Shown: positions 1-7,162 of the stretch, in pieces | How the letters are laid out: each line of letters starts with the position of its first letter | How positions within the stretch are numbered: position 1 is the first letter of the stretch | Source of the DNA: Propionibacteriaceae bacterium | GTDB lineage: Bacteria; Actinomycetota; Actinomycetes; Propionibacteriales; Propionibacteriaceae | DNA length: 9,732 bases | Assembly: GCA_030538175.1 (NCBI GenBank) | Contig: JAUNUL010000088.1 | Coordinates: forward strand, 1-9,732 | Reading direction: 5' to 3' | Notes under the pieces: generated by a model | The model's input: only the letters and a program-made list of their open reading frames with translations | The model's database searches: none | What the model was told of the DNA's origin: nothing | Made by a program: the position numbers and the translations under genes

Positions 1-434
1 ACCCCGACCTGAACCCGCACCTCACGGCCGATCGAGGTGAACAGCCAGCCACCCTCGCCTTCCTCGGCGAACCAGCCGACCCCGTTCACCTCGAAACAGC
101 GGGTATCGGTGGCCATCGCGGCCGGCTCGGCGACGCCGCAGGTGAACGTGATGGGCGGGGTTCCCCACGCGGCACTCAGCGTGCCGGTGGTGTCGCGCCG
201 GGGAGTGTTCTCCACGGTGCGGGGAAGATCATCGACCATGCGCTCGCACAGCTGCCGTGTCGCGGGATCGACGTCGGGTTCGACGATGGAGACCGGACCG
301 GCACAGGCTGTTACCCCAACGAGAGCCGCAACGGAGATGGACGCCCCCCTGAAGAGGCGCGGAGACCATGCCCGGGTGCATCCGGCGTGATCGGGGCCGG
401 TGGGGGAGTGGCGGGTGGCGGACAAGCGACCCAT
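1..434 (-). CDS. DUF3515 family putative lipoprotein (3' part missing)
   Basis: An open frame runs from an ATG at 434-432 leftwards to the window edge without a stop, giving 144 residues of an incomplete protein. After a basic, proline-rich N-terminus comes a hydrophobic stretch (about residues 31-43) ending in a lipobox V41-T42-A43-C44, so it is probably a lipid-anchored exported protein. The mature part has the pattern of the actinobacterial DUF3515 family: a C-x-x-(L/M)-V-x-x-L-P segment near residue 57, a W-G-x-P-P-I segment, a T-C-G-V segment, a second Cys in T-R-C-F, and V-G-W-F followed by G-R-E-V. Its biochemical function is unknown. The start codon lies one base after the stop of the Lrp-type gene upstream, so the two are probably co-transcribed and translationally coupled. 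The N-terminus before the hydrophobic segment is unusually long, so the true start could be further in, but no better ATG or GTG is seen. The family call is from recognised motifs, not a search. Confidence 0.85.
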   Translation of the reverse strand, partial: MGRLSATRHSPTGPDHAGCTRAWSPRLFRGASISVAALVGVTACAGPVSIVEPDVDPATRQLCERMVDDLPRTVENTPRRDTTGTLSAAWGTPPITFTCGVAEPAAMATDTRCFEVNGVGWFAEEGEGGWLFTSIGREVRVQVG

Positions 435-435
435 G

Positions 436-672
436 TCAGAAGGTCACGACCGGACAGGTGATCGTGCGGGTGATCCCGGGGACGGCCTGCACCCGGGCGA
501 CCACCAACTGGCCCAGCCTGTCCATGCTGTCGGCCTGGGCGGTCACGATCACGTCATAGGGGCCGGTCACATCATCGGCCTGCAGCACGCCCTCGAGGGA
601 GCGAATCTCCTGCGCGACCGTGGCTGCACGGCCGACCTCGGTCTGCACCAAGATGTAGGCCTTGACCGTCAT
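436..672 (-). CDS. Lrp/AsnC ligand-binding (RAM) domain protein, no DNA-binding domain
   Basis: This 78-residue protein is essentially one RAM (regulation of amino acid metabolism) domain with the beta-alpha-beta-beta-alpha-beta pattern. It opens with T-V-K-A-Y-I-L-V-Q-T, has G-P-Y-D-V-I-V-T-A in the middle, and ends with a V-x-G-I-T-R-T-x-T-C segment. The N-terminal helix-turn-helix of full Lrp/AsnC regulators is absent, and its length fits the stand-alone RAM proteins common in actinobacteria. Such proteins form oligomers that bind amino acids or similar small ligands. It cannot bind DNA alone in the classical way and may act through a partner. A good ribosome-binding site (GAGGGAGG on the minus strand) lies 7 bases before the ATG. 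It is transcribed divergently from thiL and followed after one base by the DUF3515 gene. The ligand is unknown. Confidence 0.9.
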   Translation of the reverse strand: MTVKAYILVQTEVGRAATVAQEIRSLEGVLQADDVTGPYDVIVTAQADSMDRLGQLVVARVQAVPGITRTITCPVVTF

Positions 673-761
673 CTGCTCGCCTCCCTCAGCGTTGGGCTCT
701 GGCGGTCACGGTACCTTGTCGCCGTCCCCCGGCAGAGAAACCCGATCACGCAGGAGATGCC
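673..761. promoter_or_regulatory. Divergent intergenic region with overlapping candidate -10 boxes
   Basis: This 89-base gap separates the minus-strand RAM-domain gene from plus-strand thiL and must hold both starts. A TANNNT-type -10 candidate for the plus strand is TACCTT at 712-717. A minus-strand candidate, TACCGT, occupies 713-708, so the two would overlap on the shared TA pair. No convincing -35 box was found at proper spacing on either strand, so both assignments are weak. The thiL Shine-Dalgarno sequence AGGAG is at 752-756, five bases before the ATG at 762. Confidence 0.35.
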
Positions 762-1724
762 ATGTCCCCCCAGGAATCCCACAGCCTCGGCGAGCTGGGC
801 GAGTTCGGGTTGATCGCGAGCATCACCGCCGACCTCGCCGACGATCCCCGGGTCCCGGTTGGGCCGGGGGACGACGGTGCAGTGGTGCGGATCGACGGCG
901 ATCTGGTGGTCTCGACCGACACGGTCGTGGAAGGCGTGCACTTCCGCAACGACTGGTCCCTGCCCCACGAGGTCGGGCAGCGGGCCGTCGCAGCAGCCGT
1001 GGCGGACCTGATCGCGATGGGGGCGCGGCCGGTGGCGATGGTGGTCGCCTTCAGTGCCCCCGCAGACCTGCCGGCTTCCTGGGCCAAGCAGTGCACCCAG
1101 GGCATGAAGCTCGAGGCCGCGAAGTCCGGCATCGCCCTGGTCGGTGGTGATGTGACCTCAGGTCCGGCGGTCACGGTTGCGGTCACCGTCCTCGGGGATC
1201 TCGCCGGTCACCCACCGATCCTGCGCGATGGTGCCCGGCCGGGCGATGTGGTCGCGCTGCGAGGCCGGGTGGGCTGGTCTGCTGCGGGGTTGCGGGTGTT
1301 GAGCCGTGGATTCCGGTCCCCACGGGTGCTGGTGGAGGCGTACAAGGTGCCGGAGGTCGTCTATTCCGCCGGGGGAGAGGCCCGATCCGGCGGAGCCACC
1401 GCCCTCATCGACATCAGCGACGGCCTGCTCGCTGACCTGGGGCACATCGCGGATGCGTCCGGCGTGCGCGTCAACGTCGACCGGGCCGCCTTCACCCTGC
1501 CCGACCCGTTGCAGGCCGTCTCCGCCGCGATCGGAGTTGATCCCTGGACGTTCATTCTGACCGGGGGAGAGGACCACGCCTTCGCGGGGACGTTCAGCTC
1601 ACCAGACCGGGTGCCGGAGGGCTGGCTGGTGATCGGTGAGGTGCTGGCCGGCGAGCCCTCGGTGACCGTGGACGGCACCGCCTGGGAGGGCGCCAGCGGC
1701 TGGGATCACTTCCATCGGAGCTGA
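762..1724 (+). CDS. thiL: Thiamine-monophosphate kinase ThiL
   Basis: ThiL phosphorylates thiamine monophosphate with ATP to give thiamine diphosphate, the active cofactor, in the cytosol. The 320-residue length fits the family. Diagnostic motifs of the AIR-synthase-like (PurM) fold appear in order: G-P-G-D-D-G-A near residues 34-40, V-V-S-T-D-T-V-V-E-G-V-H-F at 49-61, the helix G-Q-R-A-V-A-A-A-V-A-D-L at 72-83, G-G-D-V-T at 128-132, D-I-S-D-G-L at 217-222 and T-G-G-E-D-H at 267-272. The last motif usually has Tyr after the Asp; His here is a variant I believe also occurs in actinobacteria. The acidic residues bind the Mg-ATP and substrate phosphate. The ATG at 762 is favoured by AGGAG at 752-756. 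No other thiamine genes are in the window. The 55-base gap to ftsK holds a separate promoter. Confidence 0.97.
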   Translation: MSPQESHSLGELGEFGLIASITADLADDPRVPVGPGDDGAVVRIDGDLVVSTDTVVEGVHFRNDWSLPHEVGQRAVAAAVADLIAMGARPVAMVVAFSAPADLPASWAKQCTQGMKLEAAKSGIALVGGDVTSGPAVTVAVTVLGDLAGHPPILRDGARPGDVVALRGRVGWSAAGLRVLSRGFRSPRVLVEAYKVPEVVYSAGGEARSGGATALIDISDGLLADLGHIADASGVRVNVDRAAFTLPDPLQAVSAAIGVDPWTFILTGGEDHAFAGTFSSPDRVPEGWLVIGEVLAGEPSVTVDGTAWEGASGWDHFHRS

Positions 1725-1740
1725 CTTTCGCGGCGTGGGA

Positions 1741-1779
1741 TTGTGAACCCGTTCCGTCGCATCGCCTAGGGTAGGGCCC
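1741..1779 (+). promoter_or_regulatory. ftsK promoter, probably giving a leaderless mRNA
   Basis: A TANNNT-type -10 element, TAGGGT, is at 1767-1772. An upstream -35-like element can be read as TTGTGA at 1741-1746 (20-base spacer) or GTGAAC at 1743-1748 (18-base spacer). A start 7 to 8 bases after the -10 box would fall on 1779-1780, the A of the ftsK ATG, so the transcript would lack a 5' leader. The only Shine-Dalgarno-like bases (AGGG, 1773-1776) are just three bases before the ATG, too close for normal use. Leaderless genes are common in actinobacteria. The transcription start is inferred. Confidence 0.5.
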
Positions 1780-4449
1780 ATGGCGAGCCGCGCGACTTCC
1801 CCGGCGCGGACCAAGAGCTCGACAGCCATGTCGGGCTCCCGTCCGCGACCGTCCGGAACCAAAAAGACTTCGACCCGCCCCGCGACCCGGGGCGGTTCTG
1901 CTGCCCGGCCCCCGGCCAAGGGGAGCTCGGGGCGCCAGCCCGCGGCACGTCGACCCAGCAAACGACCTCCTCAGCGCGGCGTCCTCCAGACGATCGCCCA
2001 GGGCATCGTCGCTGTCTTCCGGGGGATCGCGCACGGCACGGGCACGGCTGCCCGGTCGATCGGCCACGGGGCCCGTGACCTCGATCCGGCGTTGCGTCGC
2101 GACGGCGCGGGGTTGTTCCTGCTGGCCTCGGCGATCGTCCTCGCCGCCTCGTTCTGGTGGTCCATCCCGGCTCCCGTCGGTCCCGCGATCGTCACCGGCG
2201 TCAGCACCGTCGTGGGCACGCTCGCGTTCGCCTCGCCGCTGCTGTTCGGCTGGATGGCATGGCGTACGCTGCGCCACCCCGACCGCAACGGCCCCGTCGG
2301 CCGACAGATCATCGGGTGGCTCGCCATGCTGCTCGGTCTGCTCGGCCTGGTGAACATCGCCCACGGTCTCCCGCGTCCGGAAACCCCGGAAAAGCTGCGT
2401 ACTGCCGGCGGCATGCTCGGCTATATCTCCTCCAGCCTGCTGGCTGACCTGCTGTCGGTGTGGGTCGCGGTGCCGCTGCTCGTGCTGCTCATGCTGTTCG
2501 GCATGCTCGTCATCGTCGGCCTGCCGCTCTATGAGCTCGGTGACCGGGTCCGCGCGCTGGTCGTCCGCGACCACGGGGACATCGATCACGACCTGGATTA
2601 TGGCGTCGATGAGGCGTACGACACCCCGATCGTCGCCGAACCCGAAGCCCGGGAAGAGACGCCCCGCAAGCGGTCTCGGGCTCGCAAGGCGATCCAGGCG
2701 GCAGACTCGGAGATCACCGAGTTCGTGGACAACCCGCCGGTCGCCGAGCACTCCGTGGGCATCTTCGATATCGAGGCCCTCGACAACGAACCCACGCTCG
2801 CCGGCCGCCGCAAACGGGCAGGCCAAGAGAAGAAGGTCACGGCCGGGCTGCCCCCGGAACCGCCGGCAGCGCCCCGCCCGACCGCGGCCGCTCCCGCCGA
2901 GGACGTCACGGTGGGCGAAGTCGAAGCGCCCGAACACTCGCCGACCCCACCGAGAGTGGAACAACTCCAGCTGTCCGGCGATGTGCAGTACGTGCTGCCG
3001 GACGCAACGATGCTCAAGTCCGGCAGTGTGCCGAAGGCTCGGACGGCCGCCAATGACGCGGTCGTCAACGCCCTCACCGAGGTGCTCGATCAGTTCAATG
3101 TCGATGCGGCGGTGACGGGGTACACGCGTGGTCCGACGGTCACCCGCTACGAGGTCGAACTGGGTCCGGCCGTGAAGGTCGAGCGGGTGACGGCGCTCAG
3201 CAAGAACATCGCCTACGCCGTCGCGTCCCAGGACGTCCGCATCCTCTCGCCCATCCCGGGCAAGTCGGCCATCGGCATCGAGATCCCGAACACCGACAAG
3301 GAGATCGTCTCCCTCGGCGACGTGCTGCGATCGACGCGTGCCCGCAACGATCACCACCCGATGACCGTCGGCCTCGGCAAGGACGTCGAGGGCGGTTTCG
3401 TCGTGGCGAACATGGCCAAGATGCCGCACCTGCTGGTGGCCGGCGCCACGGGTTCGGGCAAGTCGTCGTTCATCAACTCGCTGATCACCTCGATCATGAT
3501 GCGCTCCACGCCGGACGAGGTGCGGATGCTGCTGGTCGACCCCAAGCGGGTGGAGCTGACCGCCTATGAGGGCATCCCGCACCTGGTGACCCCGATCATC
3601 ACCAACCCCAAGAAGGCCGCCGAGGCGTTGCAGTGGGTCGTGCGTGAGATGGACATGCGCTACGACGACCTGGCGAACTTCGGGTTCCGCCACGTCGACG
3701 ACTTCAACAAGGGGGTGCGGGCCGGGGCGGTGCACCCACCGGAGGGCTCCGAACGGGTCCTGACGCCGTATCCCTATCTGCTCGTGGTGGTGGACGAGCT
3801 CGCCGACCTGATGATGGTTGCCCCTCGAGACGTTGAGGATTCGATCGTCCGTATCACCCAGCTTGCGCGCGCCGCGGGCATCCATCTGGTGCTCGCCACC
3901 CAGCGCCCGTCGACCGATGTCGTGACCGGTCTGATCAAGGCCAACGTCCCGTCCAGGCTCGCGTTCGCCACGTCGTCGATGACCGACTCCCGCGTCATCC
4001 TCGATCAGCCGGGTGCCGAAAAGCTGGTCGGCCAGGGTGACGGTCTGTTCCTGCCGATGGGCTCGAGCAAGCCGGTCCGCGTCCAGGGATCCTGGGTCGG
4101 GGAAAAGGAAGTACGCGAGGTCGTCAAGCACGTCACTGGGCAGCTCACACCGACCTATGACGAGAACGTCACCGCTGCCGCAGCCGGGCAGAAGAAGGTC
4201 GCCGAGGACATCGGCGATGACCTGGAGCTGGTGCTGGAGGCCGTGCAGTTGGTGGTGAACCTCCAACTCGGATCGACATCGATGCTGCAGCGCAAACTGC
4301 GGGTCGGGTTCGCCAAGGCCGGACGGCTCATGGACATCCTGGAGACACGCGGCGTGGTCGGGCCCTCAGAGGGCTCGAAGCCGCGTGAGGTCCTCGTCAA
4401 GCCCGATGATCTGGATGAGGTCCTCAGCAATCTGCAGGCGAGCGACTGA
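1780..4449 (+). CDS. ftsK: DNA translocase FtsK (FtsK/SpoIIIE family)
   Basis: FtsK is a septum-anchored, hexameric, ATP-driven pump that moves chromosomal DNA during division and chromosome-dimer resolution. The 889-residue protein has the full architecture. A basic, Ser/Pro/Arg-rich cytosolic N-terminus (1-100) precedes about four membrane segments (near 108-127, 137-160, 176-195 and 220-250). A charged linker runs to about 395, followed by the alpha/beta motor with Walker [10 protein letters not shown] at 555-563 and Walker B L-L-V-V-V-D-E at 667-673. The [12 protein letters not shown] segment lies at 706-717. A C-terminal winged-helix gamma domain (about 812-885) is present, which in this family reads oriented 8-base DNA motifs. 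No catalytic residue is missing. Leucine codons are strongly GC-rich: I count only 5 TTG or CTT among 88. It is separated from the ACP gene by 117 bases with an independent promoter. Confidence 0.98.
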   Translation: MASRATSPARTKSSTAMSGSRPRPSGTKKTSTRPATRGGSAARPPAKGSSGRQPAARRPSKRPPQRGVLQTIAQGIVAVFRGIAHGTGTAARSIGHGARDLDPALRRDGAGLFLLASAIVLAASFWWSIPAPVGPAIVTGVSTVVGTLAFASPLLFGWMAWRTLRHPDRNGPVGRQIIGWLAMLLGLLGLVNIAHGLPRPETPEKLRTAGGMLGYISSSLLADLLSVWVAVPLLVLLMLFGMLVIVGLPLYELGDRVRALVVRDHGDIDHDLDYGVDEAYDTPIVAEPEAREETPRKRSRARKAIQAADSEITEFVDNPPVAEHSVGIFDIEALDNEPTLAGRRKRAGQEKKVTAGLPPEPPAAPRPTAAAPAEDVTVGEVEAPEHSPTPPRVEQLQLSGDVQYVLPDATMLKSGSVPKARTAANDAVVNALTEVLDQFNVDAAVTGYTRGPTVTRYEVELGPAVKVERVTALSKNIAYAVASQDVRILSPIPGKSAIGIEIPNTDKEIVSLGDVLRSTRARNDHHPMTVGLGKDVEGGFVVANMAKMPHLLVAGATGSGKSSFINSLITSIMMRSTPDEVRMLLVDPKRVELTAYEGIPHLVTPIITNPKKAAEALQWVVREMDMRYDDLANFGFRHVDDFNKGVRAGAVHPPEGSERVLTPYPYLLVVVDELADLMMVAPRDVEDSIVRITQLARAAGIHLVLATQRPSTDVVTGLIKANVPSRLAFATSSMTDSRVILDQPGAEKLVGQGDGLFLPMGSSKPVRVQGSWVGEKEVREVVKHVTGQLTPTYDENVTAAAAGQKKVAEDIGDDLELVLEAVQLVVNLQLGSTSMLQRKLRVGFAKAGRLMDILETRGVVGPSEGSKPREVLVKPDDLDEVLSNLQASD

Positions 4450-4526
4450 TTCTCCGCAGCCTCCGTTCAGTCCATTTTGAGGGCATGCGAACGGGCTTCT
4501 CACCGTGCTGGGCGGCCGTTTTCGCG

Positions 4527-4563
4527 TGCTAATCTGGCGGCAAGTACAGGGCAGGAAAGAGGA
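4527..4563 (+). promoter_or_regulatory. Cassette promoter (extended -10) and ribosome-binding site
   Basis: Within the 117 bases between ftsK and the ACP gene is an extended -10 element: TG at 4527-4528, one base, then TAATCT at 4530-4535. It is AT-rich against a GC-rich background. No good -35 hexamer is seen 16-18 bases upstream, which is acceptable for extended -10 promoters. Transcription would begin near 4541-4543, leaving a leader of about 25 bases that contains AGGA (4553-4556) and GAGGA (4559-4563), the latter three bases before the ATG at 4567. The rest of the gap (4450-4526) shows no gene and no convincing terminator. Confidence 0.55.
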
Positions 4564-4566
4564 AAA

Positions 4567-4782
4567 ATGGATCAGGATACGTTGCTCGACCTCGTCGCCG
4601 AACTCACTGAGGTCGACCGCGATTCGATCACCATGGAGAGCTCGCTCGAGGACTTGGAGTGGGATTCGTTGTGCAACATCAGCCTTATCGCGGCGGTCGA
4701 CGAAGAGACCGGCAAGACCCTTTCGGGTGATGACCTGAAGGCCTGCACCACCGTGGCTGATCTCTTCGCCCTGGCATCGTGA
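4567..4782 (+). CDS. Dedicated acyl carrier protein
   Basis: This 71-residue acidic, helical protein carries acyl intermediates as thioesters on a 4'-phosphopantetheine arm. The attachment site is Ser34 in the D-S-L motif (33-35), in the sequence E-W-D-S-L-C-N-I-S-L-I-A, followed by an acidic helix (V-D-E-E-T-G-K) typical of helix II. The Trp before D-S-L and the S-L-I-A-x-x-D-E-E pattern resemble the small ACPs found in surface-glycan acylation clusters more than the housekeeping AcpP, which usually has G-x-D-S-L. An upstream GTG at 4477 would extend the frame to 101 residues. I reject it because that extension crosses the -10 box and ribosome-binding site, while MDQDTLLDLV begins as ACPs normally do and has GAGGA just before it. 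The gene opens a five-gene cassette, and its stop overlaps the start of the reductase gene. A phosphopantetheinyl transferase must come from elsewhere in the genome. Confidence 0.93.
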   Translation: MDQDTLLDLVAELTEVDRDSITMESSLEDLEWDSLCNISLIAAVDEETGKTLSGDDLKACTTVADLFALAS

Positions 4783-5525
4783 CGTCACACGTCGGCCGGC
4801 GCTATCTGATCACCGGAGCCACCTCGGGCATCGGTCGAGCGACGGCAGAGTTGCTGGCCGAACAGGGTGCCTCCCTCACACTCGTTTCGCGCACCGAGAG
4901 TGCGCTCACGGACTTGGCGGACCAGTTGCCCGGCGAGCACCGGGTGGCCGCCATGGATCTCAGCGATACGAGTGCGATCGCGCGTCAGGTCACCGAGCTG
5001 GGGAAGTCCTGTGGCGGGTTTCATGGTTTGGTGCACAGTGCCGGAGTGCACCGGATGACACCATTGAAGATCATGGATCCGGCAGTGATGTTGGAGATCT
5101 ATCAACTCAATGTCGTTGCCGGTGCCGCCCTGGCCAAGGGTTTCCGGGTGCGCGGGGCACGTGCCGACGACGCCGCGGTGCTGTTCCTTTCCTCCGCGGT
5201 GGGCATCGTCGGTCAAGCCGGTGTGTCCGCCTATGCGGCGTCCAAGGGTGCTGTGGTCAGTCTGACCCAGTCCCTGGCACTGGAGTTGGCGCCGGAGAAG
5301 ATCCGGGTGAACTGCGTGTGCCCGGGCGTCGTTCGAACCCCGATGACCGATGATCTCCTGGCCGGTGTCGGCCAAGAGGGCGCTGCGCGGGTGGAAGCAA
5401 TGCATCCGCTTGGCTTCGGGGAGCCCGTCGACGTGGCCCACGCCATCTCCTTCCTGCTCGGCACCGATGCCCGCTGGGTGACCGGAGCGGCGCTCTCGGT
5501 GGATGGTGGGTACACAGCGCAATGA
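4779..5525 (+). CDS. SDR-family reductase, FabG-like (probable 3-oxoacyl-ACP reductase)
   Basis: A classical short-chain dehydrogenase/reductase of 248 residues. It has the cofactor motif T-G-A-T-S-G-I-G (12-19), the H-S-A-G variant of N-N-A-G (86-89) and the catalytic tetrad Asn111, Ser139, Tyr152 and Lys156 in the Y-A-A-S-K context. The spacing matches FabG. It also has C-P-G-V-V-R-T-P (181-188) and the C-terminal V-D-G-G-Y. Arg38 after the second beta strand favours NADP(H). The likely reaction is reduction of a 3-oxoacyl thioester on the neighbouring ACP to 3-hydroxyacyl. No dehydratase or enoyl reductase follows, so the hydroxyl may be kept. The start is a GTG at 4779 overlapping the ACP stop (GTGA), which implies translational coupling. 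TTG and CTT make up 9 of 27 leucine codons, far more than in ftsK. SDRs vary widely in substrate, so a sugar or other ketone cannot be excluded. Confidence 0.88.
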   Translation: MTSHVGRRYLITGATSGIGRATAELLAEQGASLTLVSRTESALTDLADQLPGEHRVAAMDLSDTSAIARQVTELGKSCGGFHGLVHSAGVHRMTPLKIMDPAVMLEIYQLNVVAGAALAKGFRVRGARADDAAVLFLSSAVGIVGQAGVSAYAASKGAVVSLTQSLALELAPEKIRVNCVCPGVVRTPMTDDLLAGVGQEGAARVEAMHPLGFGEPVDVAHAISFLLGTDARWVTGAALSVDGGYTAQ

Positions 5526-6148
5526 GCCGTTTGGTGATTGTGGGCGCCGGAGGTTTCGGTCGCGAGCTTTATCAGGCGGTCGAGGACTCCCCAGAGTTCC
5601 GCCGATCGCTCGATATCGACACGGTTGGCTTTATCGACGACAACCCCGCTCCCGACCTGATCCGTGGTCCTCGGTTCGGCGGCATTTCGGATTTTGTGCC
5701 CGAACCGGGTGATCTCGGCCTCTGCGCTCTGGGCCGCACCGCCGTTCGCAAGAAGGTCGTCGCCAGCCTGGAAGAACGAGGACTGCATTTTCCAGCGTTT
5801 GTCGATGACCGGGCCATGGTCGGTGCCTCGGTCGAGCTGGCGGATGGCGTCGTGATCTGTGCCAGGACCTTCATCACCGCTGACGTGACGATCGGCCGAC
5901 ACACCCAGATCAACTCGGGGTGCAGCATCGGCCATGACGTGACCATCGGTGAGTTCGTGACCATGAGCTCGGGCATCCACCTGACGGGCGGGGTCACGGT
6001 CGAATCCGAGGCCTGGTTGGCGACCGGGGTGATCGTCATCCCGGGGCGCACGATCGGGGCCGGTGCCATGGCGGGTGCCGGGTCAGTGGTCATCAGGAAC
6101 GTGAAGCCGGGGACGACGGTCTTCGGCAATCCAGCGAAAAAACTGTGA
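5522..6148 (+). CDS. NeuD/PglD-like left-handed beta-helix acyltransferase
   Basis: The 208-residue protein has the two-part build of the NeuD/PglD sugar O-/N-acetyltransferases. The N-terminal Rossmann-like domain starts L-V-I-V-G-A-G-G-F-G-R-E-L (4-16) and contains V-G-F-I-D-D-N-P (35-42), which in relatives binds the nucleotide-sugar acceptor. From about residue 99 come hexapeptide repeats forming a left-handed beta helix: I-C-A-R-T-F-I, V-T-I-G-R-H, C-S-I-G-H-D, V-T-I-G-E-F, and so on to G-N-P-A-K-K-L. His138 in S-I-G-H-D aligns with the catalytic His of the family. Relatives use acetyl-CoA and work as trimers in the cytosol. Here the co-encoded ACP and ketosynthases suggest that the donor may instead be an acyl-ACP, as with the beta-helix enzymes LpxA and LpxD; this is inference. 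The ATG overlaps the reductase stop (ATGA). The acceptor is unknown because no sugar-biosynthesis gene is nearby. Confidence 0.87.
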   Translation: MSRLVIVGAGGFGRELYQAVEDSPEFRRSLDIDTVGFIDDNPAPDLIRGPRFGGISDFVPEPGDLGLCALGRTAVRKKVVASLEERGLHFPAFVDDRAMVGASVELADGVVICARTFITADVTIGRHTQINSGCSIGHDVTIGEFVTMSSGIHLTGGVTVESEAWLATGVIVIPGRTIGAGAMAGAGSVVIRNVKPGTTVFGNPAKKL

Positions 6149-6154
6149 GGCATC

Positions 6155-7162
6155 ATGGCAACAGCACGCGTGGCGGCTATCGCGCATTATCTCCCTGAGG
6201 GGACCACGACGTTCGACGAGATCGGACAGAACCACCCGGACTGGAACGTCGCGAAGCTGTCCAAGTCGTTGGGGATCACCCAGTTGCCGAAGTCGGCGCC
6301 CGATGAGTTCAGCAGCCATCTGGCCACAGAGGCGGCGCGACGACTCCTGACAGACAACAACATCGATCCCGCCAGGGTGGACTACATCCTGTTGGTGACG
6401 CAGACCCCGGACTTCCCCCTGCCCACCACGGCTTGTCTTGTGCAGGAGGCTCTTGGGTTGCGCCAGGAGATTGGTGCGCTGGATGTCCGCCTGGGCTGTT
6501 CGGGCTATGTCTATGCGCTGGGTCTGGCCAAGGGGCTGATTGAGTCCGGCCAGTCGTCCTGCCTGTTGCTGCTGACTGCCGACGTTCTGACCAAGATCGT
6601 CAACCCCGATGACAAGTCGACGGCACCGGTGTTTGGTGATGCCGGCACAGCCACCCTGCTGGTGGCTGGTGAATCCGGTGGAGTCGGGCCGTTGGTCTAT
6701 GGAACCGATGGCGAAGGAGCTGGGGCGCTTGTGGTTCCCTGCGGTTCGATCCGCCCCGGTGCCTCGCTGAATCCGGAATCCACGCCCGAGGCGCGCGAGC
6801 TTGCGTCGCAGGGTTACGACCTCTACATGGACGGATCCGCCGTCTTCAATTTCACACTCACCACTGTGCCGAAGTTGGTGGAGGACACGTTGGCCGCGGC
6901 CGAATGGGCCAAGGATGACGTTGACCTTTATGTATTCCATCAGGCGAACAGTTTCATGCTGAATCACCTGCGCAAGAAACTGAAGATTTCCGAGGACAAG
7001 TTCTGGGTGCGGATGGGTGAGGAAGGGAACACCGGACCTTCCACCATTCCGCTCGCCTTGTCCCAAGCGGCTGCAGAAGGCCGCCTCACCCCGGATTCGA
7101 AAGTTGTCTTGGCTGGCTTCGGCGTCGGCTTGTCTTGGGCAGGAGCAGCAGTCACATGGTGA
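6155..7162 (+). CDS. Ketoacyl-ACP synthase III family protein, first copy
   Basis: A 335-residue FabH-like thiolase-fold enzyme. KAS III enzymes load a short acyl group from acyl-CoA on a Cys and condense it with malonyl-ACP to give a 3-oxoacyl-ACP. The full triad is visible: Cys115 in R-L-G-C-S-G-Y, His262 in F-H-Q-A-N and Asn292 in G-N-T-G-P-S-T. The Cys motif L-G-C-S-G differs from the A-A-C-A-G of housekeeping FabH and matches the KAS III subgroup seen in glycan and natural-product clusters. G-F-G-V-G-L-S-W at the C-terminus is the usual glycine-rich loop. The ATG lies six bases after the acyltransferase stop, with TGAGG at 6146-6150. The neighbouring second copy is clearly paralogous: 34 of 59 residues are identical in the block starting at Arg112 (manual count). 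Codon use is unlike ftsK: 16 of 42 leucines are TTG or CTT. Starter and chain length are not deducible. Confidence 0.92.
   Translation: MATARVAAIAHYLPEGTTTFDEIGQNHPDWNVAKLSKSLGITQLPKSAPDEFSSHLATEAARRLLTDNNIDPARVDYILLVTQTPDFPLPTTACLVQEALGLRQEIGALDVRLGCSGYVYALGLAKGLIESGQSSCLLLLTADVLTKIVNPDDKSTAPVFGDAGTATLLVAGESGGVGPLVYGTDGEGAGALVVPCGSIRPGASLNPESTPEARELASQGYDLYMDGSAVFNFTLTTVPKLVEDTLAAAEWAKDDVDLYVFHQANSFMLNHLRKKLKISEDKFWVRMGEEGNTGPSTIPLALSQAAAEGRLTPDSKVVLAGFGVGLSWAGAAVTW

Noticed and set aside
37..390. Plus-strand 117-residue frame at the left end.
   Set aside because: It is the complement of the DUF3515 lipoprotein gene, whose lipobox and family motifs are clear, and its own product is low-complexity.
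1769..1776. GGGTAGGG, an exact match to the E. coli FtsK-orienting motif GGGNAGGG, directly before ftsK.
   Set aside because: Several matches are expected by chance in this GC-rich window, and reverse-strand matches occur at 958-965, 1495-1502 and 6417-6424. It also overlaps the -10 box, which explains it better.
1594..4266. An 890-residue open frame on the minus strand covering nearly all of ftsK.
   Set aside because: Its translation is rich in His, Arg, Gly and Asp with no recognisable domain, and it overlaps a complete, motif-perfect FtsK. Long antisense frames are a by-product of GC-biased third positions.
4487..4529. Possible hairpin after ftsK (CGAACGG with CCGTTTTCG).
   Set aside because: The stem needs a two-base bulge and a long loop, and it runs into the candidate promoter, so I do not call it a terminator.
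4477..4566. N-terminal extension of the ACP gene to a 101-residue product.
   Set aside because: The extension spans the extended -10 box and the ribosome-binding site, and family members start near the ATG at 4567.
7135..7155. Earlier ATG for the second KAS III, adding seven residues.
   Set aside because: It lies deeper inside the first KAS III gene. The ATG at 7156 gives the normal family N-terminus and has GGAG ahead of it.
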